DNA of 5,311 bases. Origin: Campylobacter concisus. Lineage in GTDB: Bacteria; Campylobacterota; Campylobacteria; Campylobacterales; Campylobacteraceae. The stretch covers positions 1 through 5,311 of the forward strand of contig JAHADO010000106.1 of NCBI GenBank assembly GCA_018375265.1, in the 5' to 3' direction. Below the pieces are notes generated by a model, which ran no database searches, was not told where the DNA came from, and was given only the letters and a program-made list of their open reading frames with translations. Numbering within the stretch: the first letter of the stretch is position 1; each line of letters starts with the position of its first letter. This document shows positions 1-5,311 of this stretch, piece by piece. The translations under genes and the position numbers were made by a program.

Positions 1-303
1 ATAAACGCCTTGGTTTGCCTGAGAGCCTGAGTTTGGTTGAACGTTTGCAAATTCACATCCAAAGAGCTCTTTACATCTATCGATCGCGATTTGCTCGATC
101 TCATCGACAAATTCACAGCCACCATAATACCTCTTACCAGGGTAGCCCTCAGCGTATTTGTTTGTTAGGATTGAGCCCATCACCTCCATAACATCTGGAT
201 AAGTGAAATTTTCACTAGCGATCATCTCTAGGTGGTCGCACTGGCGTTTTAGCTCTAAATTTACTAGGTCGTAAATATCTTTATCGTAGCTTTGCAAACT
301 CAT
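1..303 (-). CDS. glyA: Serine hydroxymethyltransferase, N-terminal 101 residues (runs off left edge)
   Basis: This is the start of the PLP-dependent cytosolic enzyme that interconverts serine plus tetrahydrofolate and glycine plus 5,10-methylene-tetrahydrofolate, the main source of one-carbon units. I translated the minus strand from the ATG at 303-301 and found 101 open codons up to the window edge. Family signatures appear in order: [10 protein letters not shown] (residues 24-33, the [13 protein letters not shown] motif), [15 protein letters not shown] (48-62, substrate-binding loop with the conserved Glu and Tyr residues) and QPNSGSQAN (89-97, PLP-phosphate region). The PLP lysine would lie beyond the window. 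The start is supported by a strong Shine-Dalgarno (AAGGAG, minus strand 317-312) with 8 nt spacing. The ATG overlaps the lysS stop by 4 nt (ATGA), so translation is probably coupled to lysS. Identification is near certain; only completeness is unknown. Confidence 0.97.
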   Translation of the reverse strand, partial: MSLQSYDKDIYDLVNLELKRQCDHLEMIASENFTYPDVMEVMGSILTNKYAEGYPGKRYYGGCEFVDEIEQIAIDRCKELFGCEFANVQPNSGSQANQGVY

Positions 304-1811
304 TTTTCATTCTCCTTTGTCTCAGTTTTTAGTGGTCTCATCGCTGGGAAGAGAACAACGTCGCGTATTGATTTTTTATCTGTTAGAAGCATCACAAGTC
401 TATCGATGCCTATGCCTTCTCCTGCAACTGGCGGCATGCCGTATCCTAGGGCTTTTACATAGTCCTCGTCCATCTCGTGAGCCTCGTCATCGCCTGCGTT
501 TTTAGCGTCGATTTGCGCTTTAAAGCGGTTGTATTGATCTATTGGATCATTTAGCTCGTTAAAGCCATTTGCTAGCTCACGACCAGCGATAAATAGCTCA
601 AATCTCTCTGCCACATCAGGATTTGTGTCGCTTCTTCTTGAAAGTGGGCTAATAGAGATCGGATAGTCTATGACAAAAGTTGGGTGGATGAGCTTGCTCT
701 CTACGTAGTTGTCAAAGAGTTCAGCCTGCAAGTGGCCAAGGTCGAGCTTATCGTTTGCTTCAAAGCCATCAGCTCTTAGTTTTGCTAAAATTTTAGCCTT
801 ATCGCTTATGATATCTTCAGCAAGTCCGCCTATCTCAACTAAGGCTTTTTTATAGCTTATGCGTTTAAATGGCTTACTAAAGTCAATCTCCATACCATCA
901 AAATTTATCACTTTCTCCATGCCAAGTTTTTCTAAAATGACATTAAATAGATCCTCTGTGATGCCCATTAGATCGTGGTAGTTGTGATATGCCCAGTAAA
1001 ACTCAATACTTGTAAATTCAGGGTTGTGAGTTAGATCCATACCCTCATTTCTGAAGTTTCTATTCATCTCATAAACAGCTTCAAAACCGCCAACTACAAG
1101 ACGTTTTAAATATAGCTCGGGAGCGATTCTTAGGTATCTCTCAACTCCAAGGGCGTTGTGAAATGTCACAAATGGCTTTGCATTTGCGCCGCCAGCTATT
1201 GGGTGAAGCATCGGAGTTTCGACCTCTAAAAAGCCCTTTTCTTCAAAAAATCTTCTAATCGTGCTTATAATCACTGAGCGCTTTTTAAAATCAGCCCTAA
1301 CTTCAGGGTTCATTATCATATCAAGGTATCTTTGGCGGTATCTTGTCTCAACATCAACTAGCCCGTGGTACTTCTCAGGAAGCGGACTAATTGATTTTGT
1401 AGCTAAGCTAAGCTCATTTACGTGCATTGAAAATTCGCCAGTTCTTGTTATAAAAGCGTAGCCTCTAACATAGACGATATCGCCTATTTCTACATATTTT
1501 TTAACGATTTTAAACCACTCTGGATCAAGAGTCTTGTTGCTAAAATAAATTTGTAAATTTCCATTTTCGTCTTCGATGTTTGCAAAGACTGCTTTACCAG
1601 CGTCACGGATCAGCTTTATCCTGCCTGCAAGGCCAACTAGCTGCCCCTCTGCTTTTTTCTCTTCTGTATCTTTTATATAGTTAAATTTAAGTCTAAATTT
1701 AGAGATATTCATATCTCTTCTAAGAAAATGTGGATATGGATTTATGCCTAAATTTCTAAGCTCATCTATGCTTTCTAATCTTTGAATTTCGTGTTGGTTG
1801 TCAAATATCAC
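300..1811 (-). CDS. lysS: Lysyl-tRNA synthetase, class II
   Basis: The enzyme charges tRNA(Lys) with lysine in the cytosol using ATP. The 503-residue length is normal for bacterial class II LysRS. The N-terminal OB-fold anticodon-binding domain spans about residues 57-140 ([20 protein letters not shown] region). The catalytic core then carries motif 1 ([19 protein letters not shown], from 193), motif 2 ([19 protein letters not shown], 253-271) and motif 3 ([10 protein letters not shown], 466-475, with the ATP-binding Arg). [12 protein letters not shown] (157-168) and the C-terminal FPAMRP are also typical. The start is GTG at 1811-1809: it is preceded by AAAGGG (1825-1820) at 8 nt, the next Met is residue 34, and the N-terminus lines up with C. 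jejuni LysS as I remember it. It begins one base after the fur stop and ends in an ATGA overlap with glyA, so it is an internal operon gene. No catalytic motif is missing. Confidence 0.97.
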   Translation of the reverse strand: MIFDNQHEIQRLESIDELRNLGINPYPHFLRRDMNISKFRLKFNYIKDTEEKKAEGQLVGLAGRIKLIRDAGKAVFANIEDENGNLQIYFSNKTLDPEWFKIVKKYVEIGDIVYVRGYAFITRTGEFSMHVNELSLATKSISPLPEKYHGLVDVETRYRQRYLDMIMNPEVRADFKKRSVIISTIRRFFEEKGFLEVETPMLHPIAGGANAKPFVTFHNALGVERYLRIAPELYLKRLVVGGFEAVYEMNRNFRNEGMDLTHNPEFTSIEFYWAYHNYHDLMGITEDLFNVILEKLGMEKVINFDGMEIDFSKPFKRISYKKALVEIGGLAEDIISDKAKILAKLRADGFEANDKLDLGHLQAELFDNYVESKLIHPTFVIDYPISISPLSRRSDTNPDVAERFELFIAGRELANGFNELNDPIDQYNRFKAQIDAKNAGDDEAHEMDEDYVKALGYGMPPVAGEGIGIDRLVMLLTDKKSIRDVVLFPAMRPLKTETKENEK

Positions 1812-1812
1812 C

Positions 1813-2280
1813 TTACTTTCCCTTTATATTATTTTTTGAACATTTTTCGCAAATTCCATAAAGCTGCATCATGTGACCAGTTAGTTTAAAGCCATGCTCT
1901 TTTGCGATGCTTATCTGCCTTTTTTCTATCATAGGATCTTCAAATTCTATGATAAGGCCGCATTTTCTGCATATCATGTGGTCATGGTGTGGCTTTGTGG
2001 CAAGCTCAAATTTCTTGCCTTGAGAGCCAAAGCTGATAGATGTTACCATCTCTGATTCTTCTAGTAAATTTAGCGTCCTATAAACAGTTGCGATGCCGAT
2101 ATTTAGCTCAGGATAGGTCTCTTTTATAAAAAGATATAGCCTCTCTGGCGTAAAGTGTTCGTCGTTGTTATAAAGCGTTTTTAGTAAAATTTCACGCTGT
2201 TTTGTATATTTTAAACCGTTGTCGCGAAGAACTCTTTTAAATTTCTCAAGCAAGGCATCATATTCTAAATTTTCTATCAT
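1813..2280 (-). CDS. fur: Ferric uptake regulator Fur
   Basis: Fur is a dimeric cytosolic metalloregulator that, with Fe2+ (and in Campylobacter also in the apo form for some targets), controls iron uptake and storage genes. The 155-residue protein has an N-terminal winged-helix DNA-binding domain (about 1-85) with the recognition helix [12 protein letters not shown] (64-75). A C-terminal dimerisation and metal domain follows, with HHDH (98-101), C104-x-x-C107, H129, H136 and C144-x-x-C147. The two CxxC pairs fit a structural Zn(Cys)4 site. The sequence resembles C. jejuni Fur rather than PerR: the [12 protein letters not shown] and [11 protein letters not shown] segments match my memory of Cj Fur. 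The start ATG (2280-2278) has AAAGGGG at 7 nt upstream and overlaps the cvpA stop by ATGA. No promoter or Fur box is obvious directly upstream, so expression probably depends on the operon promoter or one inside an upstream gene. Confidence 0.95.
   Translation of the reverse strand: MIENLEYDALLEKFKRVLRDNGLKYTKQREILLKTLYNNDEHFTPERLYLFIKETYPELNIGIATVYRTLNLLEESEMVTSISFGSQGKKFELATKPHHDHMICRKCGLIIEFEDPMIEKRQISIAKEHGFKLTGHMMQLYGICEKCSKNNIKGK
1820..1825 (-). promoter_or_regulatory. Ribosome binding site for the GTG-initiated lysS
   Basis: AAAGGG on the minus strand lies 8 nt upstream of the GTG. It sits within the last codons of fur. It decides the start, because no ATG in this frame occurs until residue 34, which would delete the conserved N-terminal region. 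Confidence 0.75.
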
Positions 2281-2897
2281 TTTTCTTCCCCTTTAGTGAC
2301 GTTTGTGTCGGTGTTTGTGCTTGCATTTGCATCCATTGATATAAATGCATCACTCTTGTTTGTATCCTTTGGTCTTACTACCATCTCATCTAGCTCATTT
2401 TTGATGTTTTTCACATCGATATTTGTTATCCATCTACCAGTTTCAAGTAGGAGTGGATAGACTTTGCTGTTTGTGAAGTATGGCTCGATCATTTTATTTA
2501 GCGAAGTGCCTGACATTACGGCAACGACTGCTGAAAATGTGAGGAAAATTTTGCCACTTCCCATGACAAATCCACCAAGCCTGTCTAAAAAGCCAAGGCC
2601 GCTTACTGAAACTATCTTTGATAAAAATTTGCCAACTAGCAGACAAACTAGCCAAAAAACTAGCCAAAGTCCGATGAATGCGACAAATTGCAAAAATGAA
2701 GGATTTTCAAATTTATAGATATTTTTGCTTATGAAGCTTTCAGCTACATCTGAAAATCTACTAGCGACAACTAGACCGCCGATAAGTCCGATAAGTCCAA
2801 AAGTCTCTTTTATAAGCCCGTTTATTATGCCTTTTACACCAAGTATCAGGACAAGGGCGATGACGATAATGTCAAACCAAGTTACTAAATCCATCAT
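2277..2897 (-). CDS. CvpA family inner-membrane protein
   Basis: The 206-residue protein has the CvpA-family layout: four hydrophobic segments at about residues 8-25, 33-47, 68-90 and 108-130. The family-typical [13 protein letters not shown] (104-116) leads into the last helix. CvpA was named from colicin V production in E. coli; its molecular function is not settled, and envelope or bile-stress roles have been reported. The remaining 70 or so residues are hydrophilic and end in a low-complexity Asp/Asn/Ala/Thr stretch ([12 protein letters not shown], 189-200). Two adjacent ATGs are available (2897 and 2894); AGGA lies upstream with about 6 or 9 nt spacing, so either Met may be used. With the first ATG the gene overlaps the pilT stop by 4 nt (ATGA). 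Its 3' end overlaps fur by another ATGA. C. jejuni has a CvpA-type gene directly before fur (Cj0399 as I recall), which supports orthology. Confidence 0.88.
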   Translation of the reverse strand: MMDLVTWFDIIVIALVLILGVKGIINGLIKETFGLIGLIGGLVVASRFSDVAESFISKNIYKFENPSFLQFVAFIGLWLVFWLVCLLVGKFLSKIVSVSGLGFLDRLGGFVMGSGKIFLTFSAVVAVMSGTSLNKMIEPYFTNSKVYPLLLETGRWITNIDVKNIKNELDEMVVRPKDTNKSDAFISMDANASTNTDTNVTKGEEK

Positions 2898-4027
2898 ACA
2901 GTTCCTATTAAATTTTGAAGTTCTTGTTGGCTAGTTGAGTAGGCTAGCGCGTTTTCTTTTGTGATCAAGCCCTCTTTTAGCGCTTTCATCAGGGCTTGAG
3001 TTTGCGTACTCATGCCAGTTTGTTGCTGATTTAGCTGCATTTGAGAGTAAATTTGATGCACTTTGTTTTCACGTATCAAGTTTGAAATCGCCATATTATT
3101 TATCAAAATTTCATGCACAGCGCACCTTCCGCCGCCTATTTTTGGGATCAGACTTTGTGAGATGACAGCAGTTAGCGAAACGCTAAGCATATTTCTTACT
3201 TGAAGCTGTTCGCTTCCATCAAAGCTATCAACGATCCTATTTATAGTTTGTATGGCTGAGTTTGTGTGAAGAGTGCCAAAGACTAGGTGTCCAGTCTCAG
3301 CCGCTGTAATAGCTGTAGAGATCGTCTCTCTATCCCTCATCTCGCCCACAAGTATGATATCTGGGTCTTCACGAAGTGCAAATTTTAGCGCCTTTGAGTA
3401 AGAGTGCGTGTCGGTGCCGATATTTCTATGTGAAAATAGGGCTTTTTTGTTGTTATGTACAAACTCGACTGGGTCCTCAACGGTGATGATGTGCTTTCTA
3501 TAATTTAAATTTATCTCATTAAGCATCGCAGCAAGCGTCGTTGATTTACCGCTACCTGTTGGTCCAGTAACCAGGATAAGACCCTTTTCTCGTTTGATGA
3601 TATATTTAAAAATTTGTGGTGCATTTAGATCATCAAGTGAAGGGATGTCGATAGGTATGATACGAAAAGCTGCGGCTAGATCGCCATTCATCGTGTAGTA
3701 GTAGTTGCCACGAAAGCGTCCGATATTTGGAAGCTCTATAGCAAAGTCAAGCTCTTTATTATTTTCAAGTTCGCTCTTTTGGGCATCTGTGATTAGAGCG
3801 TAGCATAAATTTTCTATATCTTTGCCACTTAGCACGCCAAATTCAAGCGGTCTTAAAGTGCCATCTATCCTTATTTGAGGCTCAGACCTTGAGACTAGGT
3901 GGAGGTCACTGGCTTTATTAAAAACAACGGTTTTTAGAAGCGTTTGGATGTCACCAGAGAGATTACTCTCTGATGCTTTAGCTTGGGTATCCGAGCTTTG
4001 CGCTCTTAGTTGTTCGATTAGATCCAT
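2894..4027 (-). CDS. pilT: PilT-type secretion/retraction ATPase
   Basis: This is a cytosolic hexameric AAA+-like ATPase of the PilT branch of the GspE/PilB/PilT family, whose known members power retraction of type IV pili. Of the 377 residues, an N-terminal PAS-like domain covers about 25-130 and starts with the hallmark NKASDLHLV (37-45) and IRIDGTLRPL (52-61). The ATPase core has Walker A GPTGSGKST (155-163), the Asp box ITVEDPVEFVH (181-191), Walker B DIILVGEMRDRET (223-235) and the His box TGHLVFGTLHTNSA (245-258). The C-terminal AISNLIRENKVHQI (313-326) corresponds to the AIRNLIRE motif needed for PilT retraction, which favours PilT over PilB or GspE; the zinc tetracysteine of PilB/GspE is absent. 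It is about 30 residues longer at the N-terminus than typical PilT. The start ATG lies 3 nt after the gatC stop with only a weak purine-rich RBS (AGAG). No pilin or other pilus gene is in the window. Intact, with all catalytic motifs present. Confidence 0.92.
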   Translation of the reverse strand: MDLIEQLRAQSSDTQAKASESNLSGDIQTLLKTVVFNKASDLHLVSRSEPQIRIDGTLRPLEFGVLSGKDIENLCYALITDAQKSELENNKELDFAIELPNIGRFRGNYYYTMNGDLAAAFRIIPIDIPSLDDLNAPQIFKYIIKREKGLILVTGPTGSGKSTTLAAMLNEINLNYRKHIITVEDPVEFVHNNKKALFSHRNIGTDTHSYSKALKFALREDPDIILVGEMRDRETISTAITAAETGHLVFGTLHTNSAIQTINRIVDSFDGSEQLQVRNMLSVSLTAVISQSLIPKIGGGRCAVHEILINNMAISNLIRENKVHQIYSQMQLNQQQTGMSTQTQALMKALKEGLITKENALAYSTSQQELQNLIGTV

Positions 4028-4030
4028 GTT

Positions 4031-4318
4031 TTACTCTATGATCTTTGGCACGGCAAAGAAATGACCTTCTCGTGAAGGGGCGTGCTTTAAAATTTCATCG
4101 ACAACGTCACTTAAATGTGGCTCATCTTCTCTTAATGGAGTGCCACCTTTTATAGAGCTAACTACGGCCTCATCGCTGCTTAAATCAAGCTCGTTTAAAA
4201 CATCGACAAAAGATACGATTTCACTTAATTGCTTCTTGATCTCTTCTCTTTTTTCATCATTAATTTGTAATGCTGAGAGTTTTTCTAGTTTATTTAAGAG
4301 AGTGTCGTCTATTTGCAT
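4031..4318 (-). CDS. gatC: Asp-tRNA(Asn)/Glu-tRNA(Gln) amidotransferase subunit C
   Basis: GatC is the small subunit of the GatCAB complex, which converts misacylated Glu-tRNA(Gln) and/or Asp-tRNA(Asn) to the amidated forms in organisms lacking the direct synthetase; GatC clamps GatA to GatB. The 95-residue product has the family pattern: an N-terminal helix LLNKLEKLSALQI, the helix QLSEIVSFVDVLNELD, the region GGTPLREDEP, and the C-terminal HFFAVPKIIE. I chose the ATG at 4318-4316 over the in-frame ATG at 4351. It gives the usual GatC N-terminus (MQIDDTLLNK) and has AAAAGG 10 nt upstream. The predicted promoter -10 at 4358-4350 would also start the transcript downstream of the longer start. 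It is the first gene of the leftward operon. GatA and GatB are not in the window. Confidence 0.93.
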   Translation of the reverse strand: MQIDDTLLNKLEKLSALQINDEKREEIKKQLSEIVSFVDVLNELDLSSDEAVVSSIKGGTPLREDEPHLSDVVDEILKHAPSREGHFFAVPKIIE

Positions 4319-4328
4319 TATTAAGCAA

Positions 4329-4334
4329 CCTTTT
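4329..4334 (-). promoter_or_regulatory. Ribosome binding site deciding the gatC start
   Basis: AAAAGG on the minus strand lies 10 nt before the ATG at 4318. It falls inside the 11-codon extension that would be coding if translation began at 4351, which argues that the extension is 5' leader and not protein. Confidence 0.7.
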
Positions 4335-4349
4335 AATTGATTTTGAGGC

Positions 4350-4358
4350 ATTATATCA
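4350..4358 (-). promoter_or_regulatory. Extended -10 sigma-70 promoter for the gatC-glyA operon
   Basis: Reading the minus strand, TGATATAAT is a perfect TGN-TATAAT extended -10 element (TG at 4358-4357, TATAAT at 4355-4350). Transcription would begin near 4343, giving a leader of about 25 nt to the gatC ATG. No good -35 is present. That is usual for Campylobacter housekeeping promoters, which rely on an extended -10 preceded by AT-rich sequence, and such sequence is seen upstream here. Mapping is by eye; the exact start site is inferred. Confidence 0.72.
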
Positions 4359-4397
4359 CATTCAAGCTTTAATTTTGGGCTACTTTTAATTTAATTA

Positions 4398-4406
4398 TGC
4401 TAAAAT
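4398..4406 (+). promoter_or_regulatory. Extended -10 sigma-70 promoter for the rightward pair
   Basis: TGCTAAAAT fits TGN-TANAAT, with TG at 4398-4399 and the hexamer TAAAAT at 4401-4406. The predicted start near 4412 leaves a leader of about 30 nt before the TTG start at 4443. Upstream is AT-rich (TTTTAATTTAATTA) with no clear -35, as expected for this group. The start site is inferred, not mapped. Confidence 0.68.
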
Positions 4407-4431
4407 CTGCGAATTAAAATTTTTCAAAAGC

Positions 4432-4436
4432 AAGGA
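4432..4436 (+). promoter_or_regulatory. Ribosome binding site for the TTG-initiated membrane protein
   Basis: AAGGA followed by 6 nt and then TTG. It supports initiation at TTG 4443. The next in-frame ATG is codon 24, well inside the charged N-terminal segment and without a comparable site. Confidence 0.7.
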
Positions 4437-4442
4437 AAAACG

Positions 4443-5006
4443 TTGGCTATAAAAGAAGACTTAACCGAGATAAAAAAAGAGATCGACGCCCAGGAGCAGT
4501 TTCTTGAGAGTATGATCAAGGGAGAGCGTTTTTTTAGGAAATACAAAACTTTGCTGATCGTGCTATGCGTGGCAGCTATCGTCGCACTCATTGGATTTTA
4601 CGCTAGTAAGGTTTTAAACGACAACAGAGTTGAGGAGGCAAATTTAGCCTATTCAAAGCTTATCTTAAATCCAAATGACGCAAGCGCTTTAAATGTTTTA
4701 AAGGAGAAAGAGCCAAGCTTATATGCACTTTTTTCACTTGGACAAATGCTCGATAAAAACGATACAAAAGGCATTAGCGAGCTTGCAAATTTAAAAGTAA
4801 ATCCGATCGTAAAAGATATCATCCTTTCGCAAACTGGCGATGCAAATACTCAAATTTTAAGCGAATATAACGCACTTTTAAAAGGTTTTGAGCTTTTAAA
4901 ACAAAATAAAATCAAAGAGGCAAATGTGGAATTTGACAAGATCGCACTTGACTCACAACTACAAACTTTAGTTAAAAATTTAAAACACTATCAGGGAATA
5001 AAATAA
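4443..5006 (+). CDS. Single-pass membrane protein with probable YfgM/TPR-like periplasmic domain
   Basis: The gene encodes 187 residues. A strongly charged N-terminal stretch (1-35, rich in Lys/Glu, possibly coiled coil) ends in RFFRKYK. One transmembrane helix follows at about 36-54 (LLIVLCVAAIVALIGFYAS), then a helical soluble domain to the end. The positive residues before the helix predict N-terminus in and C-terminus in the periplasm. Segments such as EEANLAYSKLI (64-74), PSLYALFSLGQMLDKND (91-107) and GFELLKQNKIKEANVEFDKI (from 148) have the spacing of degenerate TPR helices. The overall plan, an N-terminal anchor followed by an ANLAY-type helix and TPRs, resembles E. coli YfgM (TPR_21 family); this is inference without alignment. 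YfgM works with the Sec translocon and periplasmic chaperones. The start is TTG with a good RBS. It is related to the C. jejuni protein next to gatC as I recall. Its stop shares one base with the downstream lipoprotein start. Confidence 0.85.
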   Translation: MAIKEDLTEIKKEIDAQEQFLESMIKGERFFRKYKTLLIVLCVAAIVALIGFYASKVLNDNRVEEANLAYSKLILNPNDASALNVLKEKEPSLYALFSLGQMLDKNDTKGISELANLKVNPIVKDIILSQTGDANTQILSEYNALLKGFELLKQNKIKEANVEFDKIALDSQLQTLVKNLKHYQGIK

Positions 5007-5311
5007 TGAAAAAACTTACACTATTCTTGGCTTTTGCCTTGGCTTTAGTTCTAAGCGGATGCGGCACAAAAAGACAATATTTTGAGCCTGCGCAAACTTC
5101 TGGTGAGATATCTTTATCAAAAGATCTTCCTTCTTACATCAAATCAGCAAATGCAAATGGCGCAACGCTGGATAATGGCAACATCATCACGAAAAATGGG
5201 TTAAATAAAAGCGTTACCTTGCCTGAAAATTTCAACTTTTTAAACGAAAACAACGGCTTTGTCATCTCAGCTAGCATAAATGGCGATCTAAACGTGACTG
5301 ATCCTAGCGGT
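5006..5311 (+). CDS. Lipoprotein, N-terminal 102 residues; possibly BamB-like (runs off right edge)
   Basis: An open frame starts at ATG 5006 and continues to the window edge. The start is supported by AGGGA (4993-4997) at 8 nt and by the TAATG junction with the upstream stop, which indicates coupling. The N-terminus is a lipoprotein signal: MKK, a hydrophobic stretch LFLAFALALVL, then lipobox LSGC with the lipidated Cys at residue 19. Gly20 at +2 does not suggest inner-membrane retention by the E. coli Asp rule, so outer-membrane sorting is plausible. After a polar linker the visible part has beta-rich sequence; GFVISASINGDLNVTDPSG (84-102) looks like a blade of a PQQ/WD-type beta-propeller, as in BamB, the outer-membrane protein assembly lipoprotein. 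Pairing with a YfgM-like gene strengthens this guess. Certain as a lipoprotein, tentative as BamB-like because most of the protein lies outside the window. Confidence 0.88.
   Translation, partial: MKKLTLFLAFALALVLSGCGTKRQYFEPAQTSGEISLSKDLPSYIKSANANGATLDNGNIITKNGLNKSVTLPENFNFLNENNGFVISASINGDLNVTDPSG

Larger units (their letters stand above)
4319..4442. other. Divergent intergenic regulatory region
   Basis: This 124-bp AT-rich gap separates the divergently transcribed gatC operon and the rightward membrane-protein/lipoprotein pair. It holds one predicted extended -10 promoter per strand, about 50 bp apart, and the ribosome binding sites of both first genes. The T- and A-run sequence between them (around 4384-4396 and 4412-4428) could act as the upstream AT-rich element for either promoter. 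I see no convincing Fur box, no strong inverted repeat and no terminator. Confidence 0.8.

Noticed and set aside
317..505. Plus-strand open frame of 62 codons opposite lysS
   Set aside because: It lies wholly antisense to conserved LysRS coding sequence and its product is Arg/Leu-rich with no recognisable motif; a shadow frame.
1261..1461. Plus-strand open frame of 66 codons opposite lysS
   Set aside because: Antisense to the conserved catalytic domain, with no promoter, no RBS and no family resemblance.
2634..2670. Three near copies of AACTAGC(C)A in tandem, possibly a repeat or binding site
   Set aside because: They encode the alternating Leu/Val/Trp residues of a transmembrane helix in the cvpA-family protein and are explained by codon use.
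2464..2934. Two plus-strand open frames opposite the cvpA-family gene
   Set aside because: They mirror a gene with clear membrane helices and family motifs; composition is what antisense of hydrophobic codons produces.
4044..4059. Small inverted repeat CTTTG-6-CAAAG near the end of gatC, considered as a terminator
   Set aside because: The stem is only 5 bp, has no following T-run on the transcribed strand, and lies within conserved codons (AVPK) with pilT immediately downstream.
4140..4340. Plus-strand open frame of 66 codons opposite gatC
   Set aside because: Ser/Phe/Leu-rich antisense reading of the gatC helices with no initiation signals.
4319..4351. An 11-codon N-terminal extension of gatC starting at the ATG at 4351
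   Set aside because: The extension contains the Shine-Dalgarno of the downstream ATG and begins at the predicted -10 element, and the shorter form matches the usual GatC length and N-terminus.
4384..4425. AT-rich partial palindromes in the divergent region, considered as a Fur box
   Set aside because: The sequence does not fit the GATAAT-type hexamer array in consecutive units; it is better explained as promoter-associated AT-rich DNA.

Overview
The window looks like chromosomal core DNA from a Campylobacter-type epsilonproteobacterium (Campylobacterota). The DNA is AT-rich. LysS, Fur and GatC closely resemble the Campylobacter jejuni proteins as I remember them. The gene order matches the C. 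jejuni block gatC / cvpA-like / fur / lysS / glyA, with the divergent pair of a membrane-anchored helical protein and a lipoprotein next to it. A pilT gene between gatC and cvpA is not in the C. jejuni arrangement as I recall it, so another species is more likely, perhaps one of the C. concisus/curvus group. That species guess is inference only.

Layout: six genes read leftward (minus strand) from a promoter near 4350-4358, in the order gatC (4031-4318), pilT (2894-4027), cvpA-family (2277-2897), fur (1813-2280), lysS (300-1811) and glyA (start at 303, running off the left edge). The spacing is extremely tight: three junctions are 4-nt ATGA overlaps and the other two gaps are 3 nt and 1 nt. 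One transcript with translational coupling is the simplest reading. Rightward genes are a 187-residue single-pass membrane protein with a probable TPR-like periplasmic domain (4443-5006, TTG start) and a lipoprotein that overlaps its stop by one base (5006 to the right edge).

The 124-bp gap 4319-4442 is the only real intergenic region. It carries two divergent extended -10 promoters and no visible terminator. No other gene-free stretch exceeds a few bases. I saw no RNA gene, mobile element, CRISPR array or attachment site.

Functional picture: the leftward operon combines translation (GatC of the Asp/Glu-tRNA amidotransferase, lysyl-tRNA synthetase), one-carbon metabolism (serine hydroxymethyltransferase), the iron regulator Fur, an inner-membrane CvpA-family protein and a pilus-retraction-type ATPase. 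The rightward pair resembles the E. coli yfgM-bamB arrangement and may serve envelope biogenesis. I do not see a previously undescribed system; the most interesting points are the PilT in a housekeeping/fur operon and the possible YfgM/BamB-like pair.
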